A DNA stretch of 64,000 bases from Synechococcus sp. CC9605. GTDB taxonomy: Bacteria; Cyanobacteriota; Cyanobacteriia; PCC-6307; Cyanobiaceae. The DNA lies in contig NC_007516.1 in the NCBI RefSeq assembly GCF_000012625.1, positions 124,001 to 188,000 on the forward strand. The letters are read 5' to 3'. The notes beneath the pieces were generated by a model, which did no database searches, had not been told where the DNA came from, and saw nothing but the letters and a program-made list of their open reading frames with translations. Below, one piece after another: positions 29,255 to 38,029 of the stretch. The position numbers and the translations under genes were made by a program. Numbering within the stretch: the first letter of the stretch is position 1; each line of letters starts with the position of its first letter.

Positions 29255-31777
29255 TCAGCGCACGTCGCAGGTGATCTCCACGTTGAGTGGATCCACGGCC
29301 CAGATGTTGTTGCAGTACTCGCTAATCGAACGGTCTGAGGAGAAGAACCCGGTACGGGCCGTGTTCAGCAGCGACATTCGATTCCAGTGCATCCGATCGC
29401 TCCAGGCATGGCTCACGGCCTCCTGAGCCCGCAGGTAGTCGGCGTAATCGGCCATCACATAGAAGGGGTCGTTCCCAGTGAGGTTGTCGAGCAGAGGGCG
29501 GAACAGTTCACCGTCGCCGTTGCTGAAGTGGCCCATCTCGATCAACCGCAGGGCTTCCTGCAGTTCAGGCAGCGCAGCGACTACTTCACTCGGGCGATAG
29601 CCGCTTTGTTTCAGGGTCGTAATCTCTTCCACGGTTTTGCCGAACAGGAAGAAGTTCTGGGCACCGACAAGCTCCCGAATCTCCACATTGGCCCCGTCAA
29701 GGGTGCCGATGGTGAGGGCACCATTCATAGCGAACTTCATGTTGCCGGTGCCGGAGGCTTCCTTGCCGGCGGTGGAGATCTGTTCGGACAAATCCGAAGC
29801 GGGGTAGACCTGCTCGCCCAGCTTCACGTTGTAATCCGGCAGGAACACCACCCGCAGCAGGCCATCCATATCGGGATCGGCATTGATGGTGTCGGCAATG
29901 CCGTTGATGAAGCGGATGATCAACTTCGCCATGTAGTAGCCCGGAGCGGCCTTGCCGCCGAAGATCACGGTGCGGGGCGCCATGCCATCGGTCTGGCCGT
30001 TCTTGATCCGCAGGTATTGGGTGATCACCTGCAGGGCGTTGAGGTGTTGGCGCTTGTATTCGTGGATGCGCTTCACCTGCACGTCGAACAAGCTGGAGGG
30101 GTCCACCAGCACGCCGGTGTTGCGGTGGATGTAGGCGGCCAGCTTGCGCTTCACCGACAGTTTTGTGTTGCCCCAGAGCTCCAGGAAGCCCTGATCGTTT
30201 TGCCGCTCTTCCAGCTTGCGCAGGCTCTCCATGTTGGAGATCCAGTCGGGCCCCACGTGCTCATCGAGTAAGGCGGACATCTCGGGGTTGGCCAGAGCAA
30301 CCCAGCGCCGTGGGGTGACGCCATTGGTGACATTGGTGAATTTCTCCGGCCAGAGCGCTGCGAACTCCGGCAGCAGGTCTGTTTTCACCAGATCGGAGTG
30401 AAGTGCCGCCACACCGTTCACATGGTGGGCGCCGATGGTGGCCAGGTGGGCCATGCGCACGGCTTTGCTGCCCTCTTCATCGATGATCGAGAGCTTGCGC
30501 TGAATGGCATCGTTGCCGGGATAACGCAGCCGCACCTGCTGCAGGAAACGCCGGTTGATCTCGTAAATCAGCTCTAGATGGCGGGGAAGCAGGCTTCCGA
30601 ACAGGTCGAGGTCCCACTTCTCCAGCGCCTCGGGCAGGAGGGTGTGGTTGGTGTAGGCCACGGAGCGAGAGGTGATGTCCCATGCCCGATCCCACTCCAG
30701 ATGCCGATCGTCAATCAGGAGACGCATCAACTCAGCAACGGCGATGGCTGGGTGGGTGTCGTTGAGCTGAACGGTCCAGTAGTTGGGGAAATCCTCAACT
30801 GCCAGCCCCCGGTTGTCGAGGCTGCGGAGCATGTCCTGAAGCGAGCAGCTGACGAAGAAGTGCTGTTGCTTCAGTCGCAGGCGCCGGCCTTCGTCGGTGC
30901 CGTCGTTGGGATAAAGCACCTTAGAGAGGGTTTCGCTGCCCACCTTTTCTTCAACGGCGCCGTAGTAGTCGCCAATGTTGAAGGCATAGAAGTCGAAGCT
31001 TTCGGTGGCATCGGCACGCCACAGCCGCAGCCGGTCGCAGATGTTGACCCGATAGCCCAGCACGGGCACGTCATGGGGGATGCCGATGGCGTGTTCCGCT
31101 GGGATCCAGCGGGAGCGGTAGTTGCCCTTGTCGTCGATGTAGCTCTCGGTGCGGCCACCGAAGCCCACGAAGCAGGCCTCGTCGGGCTGGGGCAGCTCCC
31201 AGGGCCAGCCGCCCTTCAGCCACTTGTCGGTGATCTCCACCTGCCAGCCATCGCGGATCAGCTGGTCGAAGATGCCGAACTCGTAACGGATGCCGTAGCC
31301 GGTGGCTGGAATTTTCAGACTCGCCAGCGACTCCATGTAGCAAGCCGCCAGACGACCGAGACCGCCGTTGCCCAGCCCTGGTTCCTCCTCCACATCCAGG
31401 ATCTGCTGCAGCGAATCAATGCCGAAATTCTTCAGTGCCTCTTCGGCCTCTTTCTGGATCCCTAGGTTCAGCAGATTGCTGTTGAGTTGCGGACCGATCA
31501 GGAATTCCGCTGAGAGGTAAGCCACCGATTTCTGCGGGTGGGCCCGCATCGCTTCGGTGGTGGCCAGGTACCGCATCATCAGGCGATCACGCACCGCATA
31601 GCTCAGGGCCATGTAGAGGTCGTGGCGACTGGCGGTTGGTGCCAGCTTCCCGAGCGTGAAGAACAGGTGCTCGGTCATGCCGTCGAACACGCTCTTGGCA
31701 TCGAGGCCGGCGCGCTCAGGGTCGTTGTAACAACCGGGCGTCGGCAGACGCAGATCGAAGGGTTGGGAGGTGGTCAT
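29255..31777 (-). CDS. glgP: Glycogen phosphorylase
   Basis: An 840-aa, full-length GT35 enzyme that releases glucose-1-phosphate from glycogen. Features: PQKSVAYLSAEFLIGPQL near residue 85, GNGGLGRLAACYMESLASL near 135, YGIRYEFGIFDQ, and KRIHEYKRQHLNAL near 565. The pyridoxal-phosphate lysine site lies in EASGTGNMKFAMNGALTIGT near residue 670, followed by DGANVEI. It is divergent from the antiporter gene across about 210 bp. It mobilises the night-time carbon store. Confidence 0.97.
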   Translation of the reverse strand: MTTSQPFDLRLPTPGCYNDPERAGLDAKSVFDGMTEHLFFTLGKLAPTASRHDLYMALSYAVRDRLMMRYLATTEAMRAHPQKSVAYLSAEFLIGPQLNSNLLNLGIQKEAEEALKNFGIDSLQQILDVEEEPGLGNGGLGRLAACYMESLASLKIPATGYGIRYEFGIFDQLIRDGWQVEITDKWLKGGWPWELPQPDEACFVGFGGRTESYIDDKGNYRSRWIPAEHAIGIPHDVPVLGYRVNICDRLRLWRADATESFDFYAFNIGDYYGAVEEKVGSETLSKVLYPNDGTDEGRRLRLKQQHFFVSCSLQDMLRSLDNRGLAVEDFPNYWTVQLNDTHPAIAVAELMRLLIDDRHLEWDRAWDITSRSVAYTNHTLLPEALEKWDLDLFGSLLPRHLELIYEINRRFLQQVRLRYPGNDAIQRKLSIIDEEGSKAVRMAHLATIGAHHVNGVAALHSDLVKTDLLPEFAALWPEKFTNVTNGVTPRRWVALANPEMSALLDEHVGPDWISNMESLRKLEERQNDQGFLELWGNTKLSVKRKLAAYIHRNTGVLVDPSSLFDVQVKRIHEYKRQHLNALQVITQYLRIKNGQTDGMAPRTVIFGGKAAPGYYMAKLIIRFINGIADTINADPDMDGLLRVVFLPDYNVKLGEQVYPASDLSEQISTAGKEASGTGNMKFAMNGALTIGTLDGANVEIRELVGAQNFFLFGKTVEEITTLKQSGYRPSEVVAALPELQEALRLIEMGHFSNGDGELFRPLLDNLTGNDPFYVMADYADYLRAQEAVSHAWSDRMHWNRMSLLNTARTGFFSSDRSISEYCNNIWAVDPLNVEITCDVR

Positions 31778-31989
31778 GGGGGTTCAGCGAGCCATGGAGC
31801 GTGGAATCACCGTCAGGCCAAGGGTGCTCGGAGCCCAACTCAATGAATTATCTGGACCGTAGCCATCACAACTGGGGCTGCCCGCAAAAAATCGAGCTTC
31901 TACAGCATCTCCAGTTAATTCGGCTCATCCAGCGAACAGTTCACCGGCGGAATGACCATTAAGGTTCGGCGTGAAACGAGCCCGGCTTG

Positions 31990-33366
31990 ATGCTGCTGCC
32001 CACCCTGCTGAGCGAAATCAGCAGCCATGACTTCGAGGTTGCCGAAACGTTGATCGGTGTTCTCAGGTTCGTGCTGATCTTCATCGCAGCCCGGACCCTG
32101 GCTGAAATCCTTGTTCGGTTCGAACTGCCGACAATTCTTGGTGAGCTGCTAGCCGGCGTCATCATTGGCGCTTCCGGGTTGCATCTGCTGGTGCCACCGG
32201 AAACCCAGGTGCAACTGAGTGGTGCCTTCTCCAACGTCCTGGGAGGGCTGGCTCATGTTCCCCCGGAGGAAATTGGGCTGATTTACAACGAAAGCTTCGG
32301 TTCGCTTCGATCTGTTTCCAACCTCGGCCTCTATTCCCTGCTCTTCCTTACCGGTCTGGAGAGCGAGCTCGATGAGTTGATGGCTGTCGGCGCCCAGGCC
32401 TTCTCGGTTGCTGTGGTGGGGGTTGTACTTCCGTTCGCCCTCGGAACCTTCGGCCTGATGGCTCTGTTCCATGTGGATCCAATTCAGGCCATCTTTGCTG
32501 GCGCTTCGATGACGGCCACCAGCATCGGTATTACCGCCAGCGTGTTTGGTGAGCTGGGTTATCTGCGCACCCGTGAGGGCCAGATCGTGATCGGCGCCGC
32601 TGTCCTCGACGACATCCTTGGCATCGTGATCCTGGCGGTGGTCGTCTCCCTAGCGGCAGGTGGCAGCCTTGAAATCGCTCCAATTGTTCAGCTCGTGGTG
32701 GCTGCCGTGCTGTTTGTGGTGGTTGCTCTTGTGCTGAGCCGCAAAGCAGCTCCAGCCTTCGACTGGATGATCGACCAGCTCAAAGCGCCGGGCGCAAAGC
32801 TTGTCGGCTCCTACCTGTTACTGGGAGCCAGCTGCTTCATCGCCACGGCGATCGGTCTTGAGGCTGCCTTGGGTGCCTTCGCAGCTGGTCTGATCGCCAG
32901 CACTTCAAGGCATCGCCATGAAATTCAGGCAGCTGTCATGCCGATCGTCGGCTTGTTCGCAACGGTGTTCTTCGTGCTTGTGGGCGCCGGCATGGATCTT
33001 TCGGTGATCAACCCGTCCGATCCTGAAGCTCGTTCAGCGCTGGTGATCGCTGGCTTCATGTTCATTGTGGCCATCATCGGCAAAGTGGTCGCTGGCTGGG
33101 CCGTGTTCGGCAAGCAGAAAACCAACCACCTGGTGGTGGGGCTTGGCATGCTGCCCCGTGGAGAGGTGGGCCTGATCTTTTTGGGCCTTGGGACTGCTGC
33201 CAAGTTGCTCAGCCCAGGCCTGGAAGCGGCGATTCTGCTGATGGTGATCGGCACCACGTTCCTGGCACCGGTTTTGCTGCGCTTGGTGTTGAAGGGCAAG
33301 CCGCCTGAGGATGGCGATCAAGTGCCTGAGGAATTGGCAGCCGATCCTCTGGCGGGTGCCTCCTGA
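31990..33366 (+). CDS. Cation:proton antiporter (CPA2 type)
   Basis: 458 aa from an ATG at 31990; the preceding codon is a TTG. About 11-12 hydrophobic segments are visible, with VRFELPTILGELLAGVIIGA near residue 45 and MTATSIGITASVFGELGYL near 180, where the conserved unwound helix of Na+/H+ exchangers lies. AAVLDDILGIVILAVV carries the paired aspartates (DD) expected for electrogenic NapA/KefB-like exchange. PRGEVGLIFLGLG is the late-helix signature. No C-terminal TrkA domain is present. It likely contributes to Na+/pH balance in seawater. Confidence 0.87.
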   Translation: MLLPTLLSEISSHDFEVAETLIGVLRFVLIFIAARTLAEILVRFELPTILGELLAGVIIGASGLHLLVPPETQVQLSGAFSNVLGGLAHVPPEEIGLIYNESFGSLRSVSNLGLYSLLFLTGLESELDELMAVGAQAFSVAVVGVVLPFALGTFGLMALFHVDPIQAIFAGASMTATSIGITASVFGELGYLRTREGQIVIGAAVLDDILGIVILAVVVSLAAGGSLEIAPIVQLVVAAVLFVVVALVLSRKAAPAFDWMIDQLKAPGAKLVGSYLLLGASCFIATAIGLEAALGAFAAGLIASTSRHRHEIQAAVMPIVGLFATVFFVLVGAGMDLSVINPSDPEARSALVIAGFMFIVAIIGKVVAGWAVFGKQKTNHLVVGLGMLPRGEVGLIFLGLGTAAKLLSPGLEAAILLMVIGTTFLAPVLLRLVLKGKPPEDGDQVPEELAADPLAGAS

Positions 33367-33368
33367 AA

Positions 33369-33719
33369 TCAATCGGTTTTGCCTGCATTGGCAAGGATGA
33401 GCAGCACACTCCAGCCCACGGCCACAACGCCAAGGCTGGAGGCCCAGCCTGGTCCCAAGGCCCAGCTGAATCCAAGCTGGGTCACCACGCCGGTGGCCAA
33501 GGCGAGCAGCAAGCTGCTAATCACCAGGGCCGGTTGACGCACCGATTCCGGTAGCCCACTCTCCTCAAGGCTGGATTCCAACGTGCTGAGCGGTGCGCTA
33601 AGCGGCACGTAAAGAGCGATGGCCCAGAGCAAAGCTCCGCGCCAGACGGAGGGGTCCGCCAGCGGTCCGCCCATCACCTCGTAGTTCAGCATCCAGGCCG
33701 CTTCAGTGCTGCTTAGCAT
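33369..33719 (-). CDS. Small membrane protein, function unknown
   Basis: 116 aa with three or four hydrophobic segments (ALLWAIALYVPLSAPL, ALVISSLLLALATGVVTQLG, SLGVVAVGWSVLLILA). It starts at an ATG at 33719 and converges on the antiporter stop with 2 bp between them. It resembles a family of short cyanobacterial membrane proteins without assigned function. It is divergent from the hydrolase at 33740, with 20 bp between the starts. Confidence 0.65.
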   Translation of the reverse strand: MLSSTEAAWMLNYEVMGGPLADPSVWRGALLWAIALYVPLSAPLSTLESSLEESGLPESVRQPALVISSLLLALATGVVTQLGFSWALGPGWASSLGVVAVGWSVLLILANAGKTD

Positions 33720-33739
33720 CGCGTCCCTCGCAGCCGGCT

Positions 33740-34660
33740 GTGGATCGCGTCACCTGGAGCTATCTCGGCCACGCCGTGTACACGGTGCAGCAGCATCCTG
33801 AGCACGAAAGTGCTGATCGCCCTGCCCTTCTGTTGGTCCACGGTTTTGGGGCATCCACCGATCATTGGCGCCACAACATTCCCGTGTTGGCCGAGACCCA
33901 TGCCGTGCATGCGATCGATCTGCTCGGCTTCGGCAGGAGTGCCAAGCCGGCGGGGCTGAATTACGGCGGTGCTTTGTGGCGTGATCAGCTGGTGGCCTAC
34001 GTGCGCGAGCGGATCGGGCGTCCGACGGTGATCGCAGGCAATTCCCTGGGAGGGTTTGCGGCCCTTGCAGCTGGAGCTGCCTTGGGATCGGACTGTGCGG
34101 GGGTTGTGCTGCTCAATGCCGCCGGTCCCTTCAGTGATGAGCAGAAACCGCCGCAAGGCTGGGGCGCCATCGCCCGCCAGAGCATTGGCACGGCCTTGCT
34201 GAAAAGTCCGGTGCTGCAGCGTCTGTTGTTTGAGAACCTGCGCCGGCCCGCCACGATTCGCCGCACCCTGAACCAGGTGTATGTGGATAAAACCAATGTC
34301 GACGACTGGCTGGTGGAGTCGATCCGGCGCCCCTCCCTTGACCCTGGTGCCTTTGGGGTGTTTCGCACCGTCTTCGATATTCCCCGCGGTCAGCCCCTCG
34401 ACGAGCTCTTCGCGGAACTGACGGCGCCGCTGTTATTGCTCTGGGGCATTCGTGATCCCTGGATCAATGCCCCCGGTCGCCGCTCCACCTTCCAGCGCCA
34501 TGCTCCAGAGGCCACCACTGAGGTGGTGCTTGAGGCAGGGCACTGCCCCCACGATGAAGTGCCGGATCAGGTGAATGCGGCGTTGCTGCAATGGCTGGAG
34601 GGCCTCAAGTCGGCTGCGGCACCGACAAATCCTGATCTGCTGGCTAAGGGAGTGAATTAG
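33740..34660 (+). CDS. Alpha/beta-fold hydrolase
   Basis: 306 aa from a GTG (VDRVTWSYLGHAVYTVQQHP). The fold is clear: LLVHGFGASTDHWRHNIPVL (oxyanion region), nucleophile elbow GNSLGGFAAL with Ser near residue 101, acid region LLWGIRDPWINAPG, and catalytic-His text AGHCPHDEVPDQVN. Family members in cyanobacteria include chlorophyll-related and haloalkane-like hydrolases, but the substrate cannot be read from the sequence. The mutarotase-like gene follows after 17 bp. Confidence 0.85.
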   Translation: MDRVTWSYLGHAVYTVQQHPEHESADRPALLLVHGFGASTDHWRHNIPVLAETHAVHAIDLLGFGRSAKPAGLNYGGALWRDQLVAYVRERIGRPTVIAGNSLGGFAALAAGAALGSDCAGVVLLNAAGPFSDEQKPPQGWGAIARQSIGTALLKSPVLQRLLFENLRRPATIRRTLNQVYVDKTNVDDWLVESIRRPSLDPGAFGVFRTVFDIPRGQPLDELFAELTAPLLLLWGIRDPWINAPGRRSTFQRHAPEATTEVVLEAGHCPHDEVPDQVNAALLQWLEGLKSAAAPTNPDLLAKGVN

Positions 34661-34677
34661 ACACCCCGCATCGGCGG

Positions 34678-35532
34678 ATGCCCATGACCCTCACCCAGCA
34701 GTCGGCCCCCTACGCCCACTGGGACTTCCTGCATCCCAGCAGTGGTGATCGGTTGCGGATCATCCCTGAGCGGGGTGGTTTGGTGAGCGGCTGGGTTTGC
34801 GGAGGACGGGAGATCCTGTATTTCGATAAGGACCGCTACGCCGATCCCAGCAAAAGCATTCGCGGCGGGATCCCGGTGTTGTTTCCGATCTGCGGCAATC
34901 TCCCCGGCGACGTGCTCTCCGTGGATGGGGTTGATTACCCCCTCAAGCAGCACGGCTTCGCGCGGGATTTGCCCTGGCAGCTTCAGTTGCTTGACGATCA
35001 GAGCGGCGTGCGCCTCAGCCTCTCCAGCACTGACGCAACGCTGAAGGCCTATCCCTTCCCGTTCCGTTTGGAGATGGAGCTGCGCCCGGTTGCTTCTGCG
35101 TTGGAGATCTCCACCACGGTGCACAACTGTGGTGCTGCTGCCATGCCCTTTAGTTTTGGTTTGCACCCCTACTTCAACGTGAGCGATCTGGCCCAGACCA
35201 GGCTCATGGGGCTGGCGGAGCGCTGCCTCAACCATCTGGAGATGGCGGAGGCCGCCACCGCCGATCAGCTCAGGCGGTTGCCCGAGGGGGTGGATTTCCT
35301 CTGCCGGCCTGCGGGACCGGTCACGCTGATCGACGACGCCACTGGGGTGAAGCTCGAGCTGCAGCATCAGTCGCCGCTGGATCTCAGCGTGGTCTGGACC
35401 GAGCCCCCGCGGCCGATGGTTTGTCTGGAGCCCTGGACAGGGCCCCGGCAGGCGCTGGTTAGCGGTGATCGCAAGCTGGTGCTCGAGCCCGGCGCGAAGC
35501 AGACCCTTGCCTGTCGCTACAGCGTCTCTTGA
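34678..35532 (+). CDS. Aldose 1-epimerase-like protein (mutarotase fold)
   Basis: 284 aa; the start is an ATG at 34678, or the second Met at 34684. Features of the galactose mutarotase-like / glucose-6-phosphate epimerase fold are GGIPVLFPICGNLPG, PLKQHGFARDLPW (His) and FSFGLHPYFNVSD (second His), with a glutamate near PPRPMVCLEPWTGP. It probably interconverts sugar anomers in central metabolism. The stop overlaps the convergent glcE 3' end by 16 bp. Confidence 0.8.
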   Translation: MPMTLTQQSAPYAHWDFLHPSSGDRLRIIPERGGLVSGWVCGGREILYFDKDRYADPSKSIRGGIPVLFPICGNLPGDVLSVDGVDYPLKQHGFARDLPWQLQLLDDQSGVRLSLSSTDATLKAYPFPFRLEMELRPVASALEISTTVHNCGAAAMPFSFGLHPYFNVSDLAQTRLMGLAERCLNHLEMAEAATADQLRRLPEGVDFLCRPAGPVTLIDDATGVKLELQHQSPLDLSVVWTEPPRPMVCLEPWTGPRQALVSGDRKLVLEPGAKQTLACRYSVS

Positions 35533-36668
35533 TTCACCCCCGGCAGCCGGCCGCGGCTGAGCTGCAGTTTGGGGTCGAACTGGCGTTTCACCGCTTCGAT
35601 TAGCGGACGGGAGGGACGGTCAAGCCAGGCCGGCACAGTTGATCCGGCTGCTCGTTTCAACAGCGTCATTTCGCCGCCAAGGCGGATCACGCTGCGGCGC
35701 AACGCTTCCAGTTGGTGATCTGCCGTTGCGACAGCGCACCAGCCATCGCCACAGCCGGCTCCGGCGGCCAGCTCCCAGTACCACGTCTTCAGAGCCTTCA
35801 TGGCTTCATCCCGCAGCAACCGTTGCATCTGGGCTGGCGGCAGCACCAGCCGCACCAGTTGCGCGGAGGGGCTGGCATCGAGGGGCGTGGTCAGGGCATC
35901 GGCGCAGGGCTGGCGTTCGGCGTTGAGTTGCTGGTTCCGCGCCAACGTCTCGAGGCTGTTGAACTGCTCCTCCACCGCCTGCTCCGAGACGCTGCTCACC
36001 ACCAGTCGCAGCCGCCAGGCGCCGTCGCCGTTGTTGATCCAGTCACAGCGTTCCGGTGTGAGGCTGGAGCGCAGCAGTTCGCTGCGGAAGGCTTCCTGAG
36101 CCGCCAGCTCGCCGTTCACGATCAGGCTGCTCCGGGCGGGGCGCAGCGGTTGCAGCCGCAGGGTGAGTTCGGTGATCAGCGCCAGGCTGCCCCAACTGCC
36201 GCAGAGCAGCCGCATCAGGTCGTAGCCCGCCACGTTCTTCACCACCCGTCCACCGGCGTGGGCTTCGGTGCCATCCGCCCGCAAAAGGCCGATGCCGATG
36301 ATCTGATCCCGCACCCCCAGATGGCGGTGACGCAGCCCGCCGGCCAGACCCCGGGCCACCAGGCCGCCGATGCTGCCGGGAGCGCCGGCTCGGGGCCAGT
36401 CAATCGGCAGCCATTGGCCCTGTTGCGCCAGCAGATCCTGCAAGTCCTGAAGCGGCAGACCGGCTTCCACGGTGATCGTCAGATCGTCCACGGCATGGTC
36501 GATCACCCGGTTGAGCTGACGGCAGGAGAGCACCTCATGGCATGGACCCAGCGTTGGGCCCCAGTCCAGGCGTGTTCCCAGGCCACTGGGACTCCAGGGG
36601 GTGCCGCTCTGATGCCACTGGTGCACCAGGTCGATCAGAGCGCTGCGGCTGGCGGGGGAATGGCTCAC
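35517..36668 (-). CDS. glcE: Glycolate dehydrogenase FAD-binding subunit GlcE
   Basis: 383 aa from a GTG (MSHSPASRSALIDLVHQWHQ). An N-terminal FAD-binding domain carries GLGTRLDWG, ITVEAGLPLQDLQDLLAQQG, GAPGSIGGLVARGLAGGLRH and GGRVVKNVAGYDLMRLLCGS, the PCMH-type flavin site. The C-terminal half is the shorter GlcE-specific part. With GlcF (37928-39304) it oxidises photorespiratory glycolate to glyoxylate in cyanobacteria. It is divergent from the sugar kinase with only 14 bp between the starts. Confidence 0.88.
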   Translation of the reverse strand: MSHSPASRSALIDLVHQWHQSGTPWSPSGLGTRLDWGPTLGPCHEVLSCRQLNRVIDHAVDDLTITVEAGLPLQDLQDLLAQQGQWLPIDWPRAGAPGSIGGLVARGLAGGLRHRHLGVRDQIIGIGLLRADGTEAHAGGRVVKNVAGYDLMRLLCGSWGSLALITELTLRLQPLRPARSSLIVNGELAAQEAFRSELLRSSLTPERCDWINNGDGAWRLRLVVSSVSEQAVEEQFNSLETLARNQQLNAERQPCADALTTPLDASPSAQLVRLVLPPAQMQRLLRDEAMKALKTWYWELAAGAGCGDGWCAVATADHQLEALRRSVIRLGGEMTLLKRAAGSTVPAWLDRPSRPLIEAVKRQFDPKLQLSRGRLPGVNQETL

Positions 36669-36682
36669 GGCACGATGGTGCC

Positions 36683-38029
36683 ATGAAGGTTGTGGTCATT
36701 GACGACGATCCCACCGGCTCGCAGACGGTGCACAGCTGTCCGCTGCTGCTGCGCTGGGATGTCGACACCCTGCGCCAGGGACTGCGCCATGCGTCGCCGC
36801 TGTTGTTTCTGCTGGCCGACACCCGGGCGCTAACGCCCATGGCTGCAGCGGAACGCAACCGCGGCATTGCGGCGGCTTTGGATCAGGCGCTGCAACGGGA
36901 GGGATTGGCCCGTGATCAGGTGCTGCTTGTGAGTCGTGGCGATTCGACTTTGCGTGGCCACGGGGTGCTGGAGCCGGAGGTCTTGCAGGCGGCTTTTGGT
37001 CCCTTTGATGCCACCTTTCATGTGCCGGCGTTCTTGGAGGGGGGGCGCACCACCGTGAATGGGGTGCATCTCCTCCACGGGGAACCGGTGCACACCACGC
37101 CGTTTGCCCAGGACCGGCTGTTTGGCTTCAACAGCAGTGATTTGGCCCACTGGCTGCAGGAGAAAAGTGACGGGGCCATTGCCGCGGCTTCGGTGCAGCG
37201 CATCAGTGGCCGTGAGCTCGATGCCGGCTGTGGGGCTGGTTTGCCGCTGTTGATCGATCGACTGCGTTCTCTCCAGGGCAATGCATCTGTGGTGGTGGAT
37301 GCCGAGCGGCAGGAGCAGCTCACTGCTCTGGCTGCAGCGGTGCGCGGCCTTCAAGGGCAGAAACACTTCCTGTTTCGCTCCGCCGCCAGCATGGTGAAGG
37401 CCCTGGCGGATCCCGGTCCGCCGCCGCTTGATCCTGAGGGGTTGGCGGGGTTGCGGCTCCCGGCTGTCGATGGAACGCCTCTGCCGGGCCTGGTGATGGT
37501 GGGCTCCCATGTGCCCTTGGCGGATCAGCAGCTGGAGCTGCTGCTGGCGGAACCGGGGTGTCATGGGGTTGAGCTGCCGGTGCCGCGCATCGCCCGGGTT
37601 CTGGAGGGGCCGACACCTGATCTGCTGCTGGCGGATCTGGAGCGGGTCTGGCTGCAGCAGCTGCGGGCGCTGCTTGATCAAGGCCTGACGCCGGTGCTGT
37701 TCACCAGCCGCGGTGAGCTGCGTTGCGCTTCAGAGAACGAGGGCCGGCGCTTGTCCTGCGCTTTGGCGGAGTTGATGGGGCGACTGGCGGCAGCTCTCGC
37801 TCCTGATCTGGGCTATCTGATCAGCAAAGGCGGCATCACCACCCAGACGCTATTGGCACGGGGACTGGCCCTCGAGTCGGTGCAGCTGGAAGGCCAGCTG
37901 CTGCCGGGTCTGTCGCTCGTGCGTCCGTCAGCGGGATCCTGCAGCGGACTGCCGATCCTCACGTTCCCCGGCAATCTCGGTGGTGCCGGCACGCTGCTGG
38001 ACGCCTGGCAGCGGATGCAGGCCGGCTGA
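36683..38029 (+). CDS. Four-carbon acid sugar kinase family protein (DUF1537)
   Basis: 448 aa from an ATG at 36683 (MKVVVIDDDPTGSQTVHSCP). The long upstream extension of the frame overlaps glcE and is ignored. The N-terminal DDDPTGSQ and RGDSTLRGHGVLE belong to the substrate-binding domain. The C-terminal domain has LISKGGITTQTLLARGL and LPILTFPGNLGGAGTLLDAW, which fit the ATP site of OtnK/DtnK-type kinases that phosphorylate threonate, erythronate or related acids. Its place between the glycolate dehydrogenase subunits hints at two- to four-carbon acid salvage; the substrate is not known. Its 3' end overlaps glcF by 102 bp. Confidence 0.82.
   Translation: MKVVVIDDDPTGSQTVHSCPLLLRWDVDTLRQGLRHASPLLFLLADTRALTPMAAAERNRGIAAALDQALQREGLARDQVLLVSRGDSTLRGHGVLEPEVLQAAFGPFDATFHVPAFLEGGRTTVNGVHLLHGEPVHTTPFAQDRLFGFNSSDLAHWLQEKSDGAIAAASVQRISGRELDAGCGAGLPLLIDRLRSLQGNASVVVDAERQEQLTALAAAVRGLQGQKHFLFRSAASMVKALADPGPPPLDPEGLAGLRLPAVDGTPLPGLVMVGSHVPLADQQLELLLAEPGCHGVELPVPRIARVLEGPTPDLLLADLERVWLQQLRALLDQGLTPVLFTSRGELRCASENEGRRLSCALAELMGRLAAALAPDLGYLISKGGITTQTLLARGLALESVQLEGQLLPGLSLVRPSAGSCSGLPILTFPGNLGGAGTLLDAWQRMQAG

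Noticed and set aside
29387-31465. Long plus-strand frames opposite glgP
   Set aside because: They are shadows of the GC-rich glgP codon pattern and contain no family motif.
35712-36686. 324-aa plus-strand frame opposite glcE
   Set aside because: Antisense shadow; composition (Gln/His/Ala rich) is typical of a reversed GC-rich gene.
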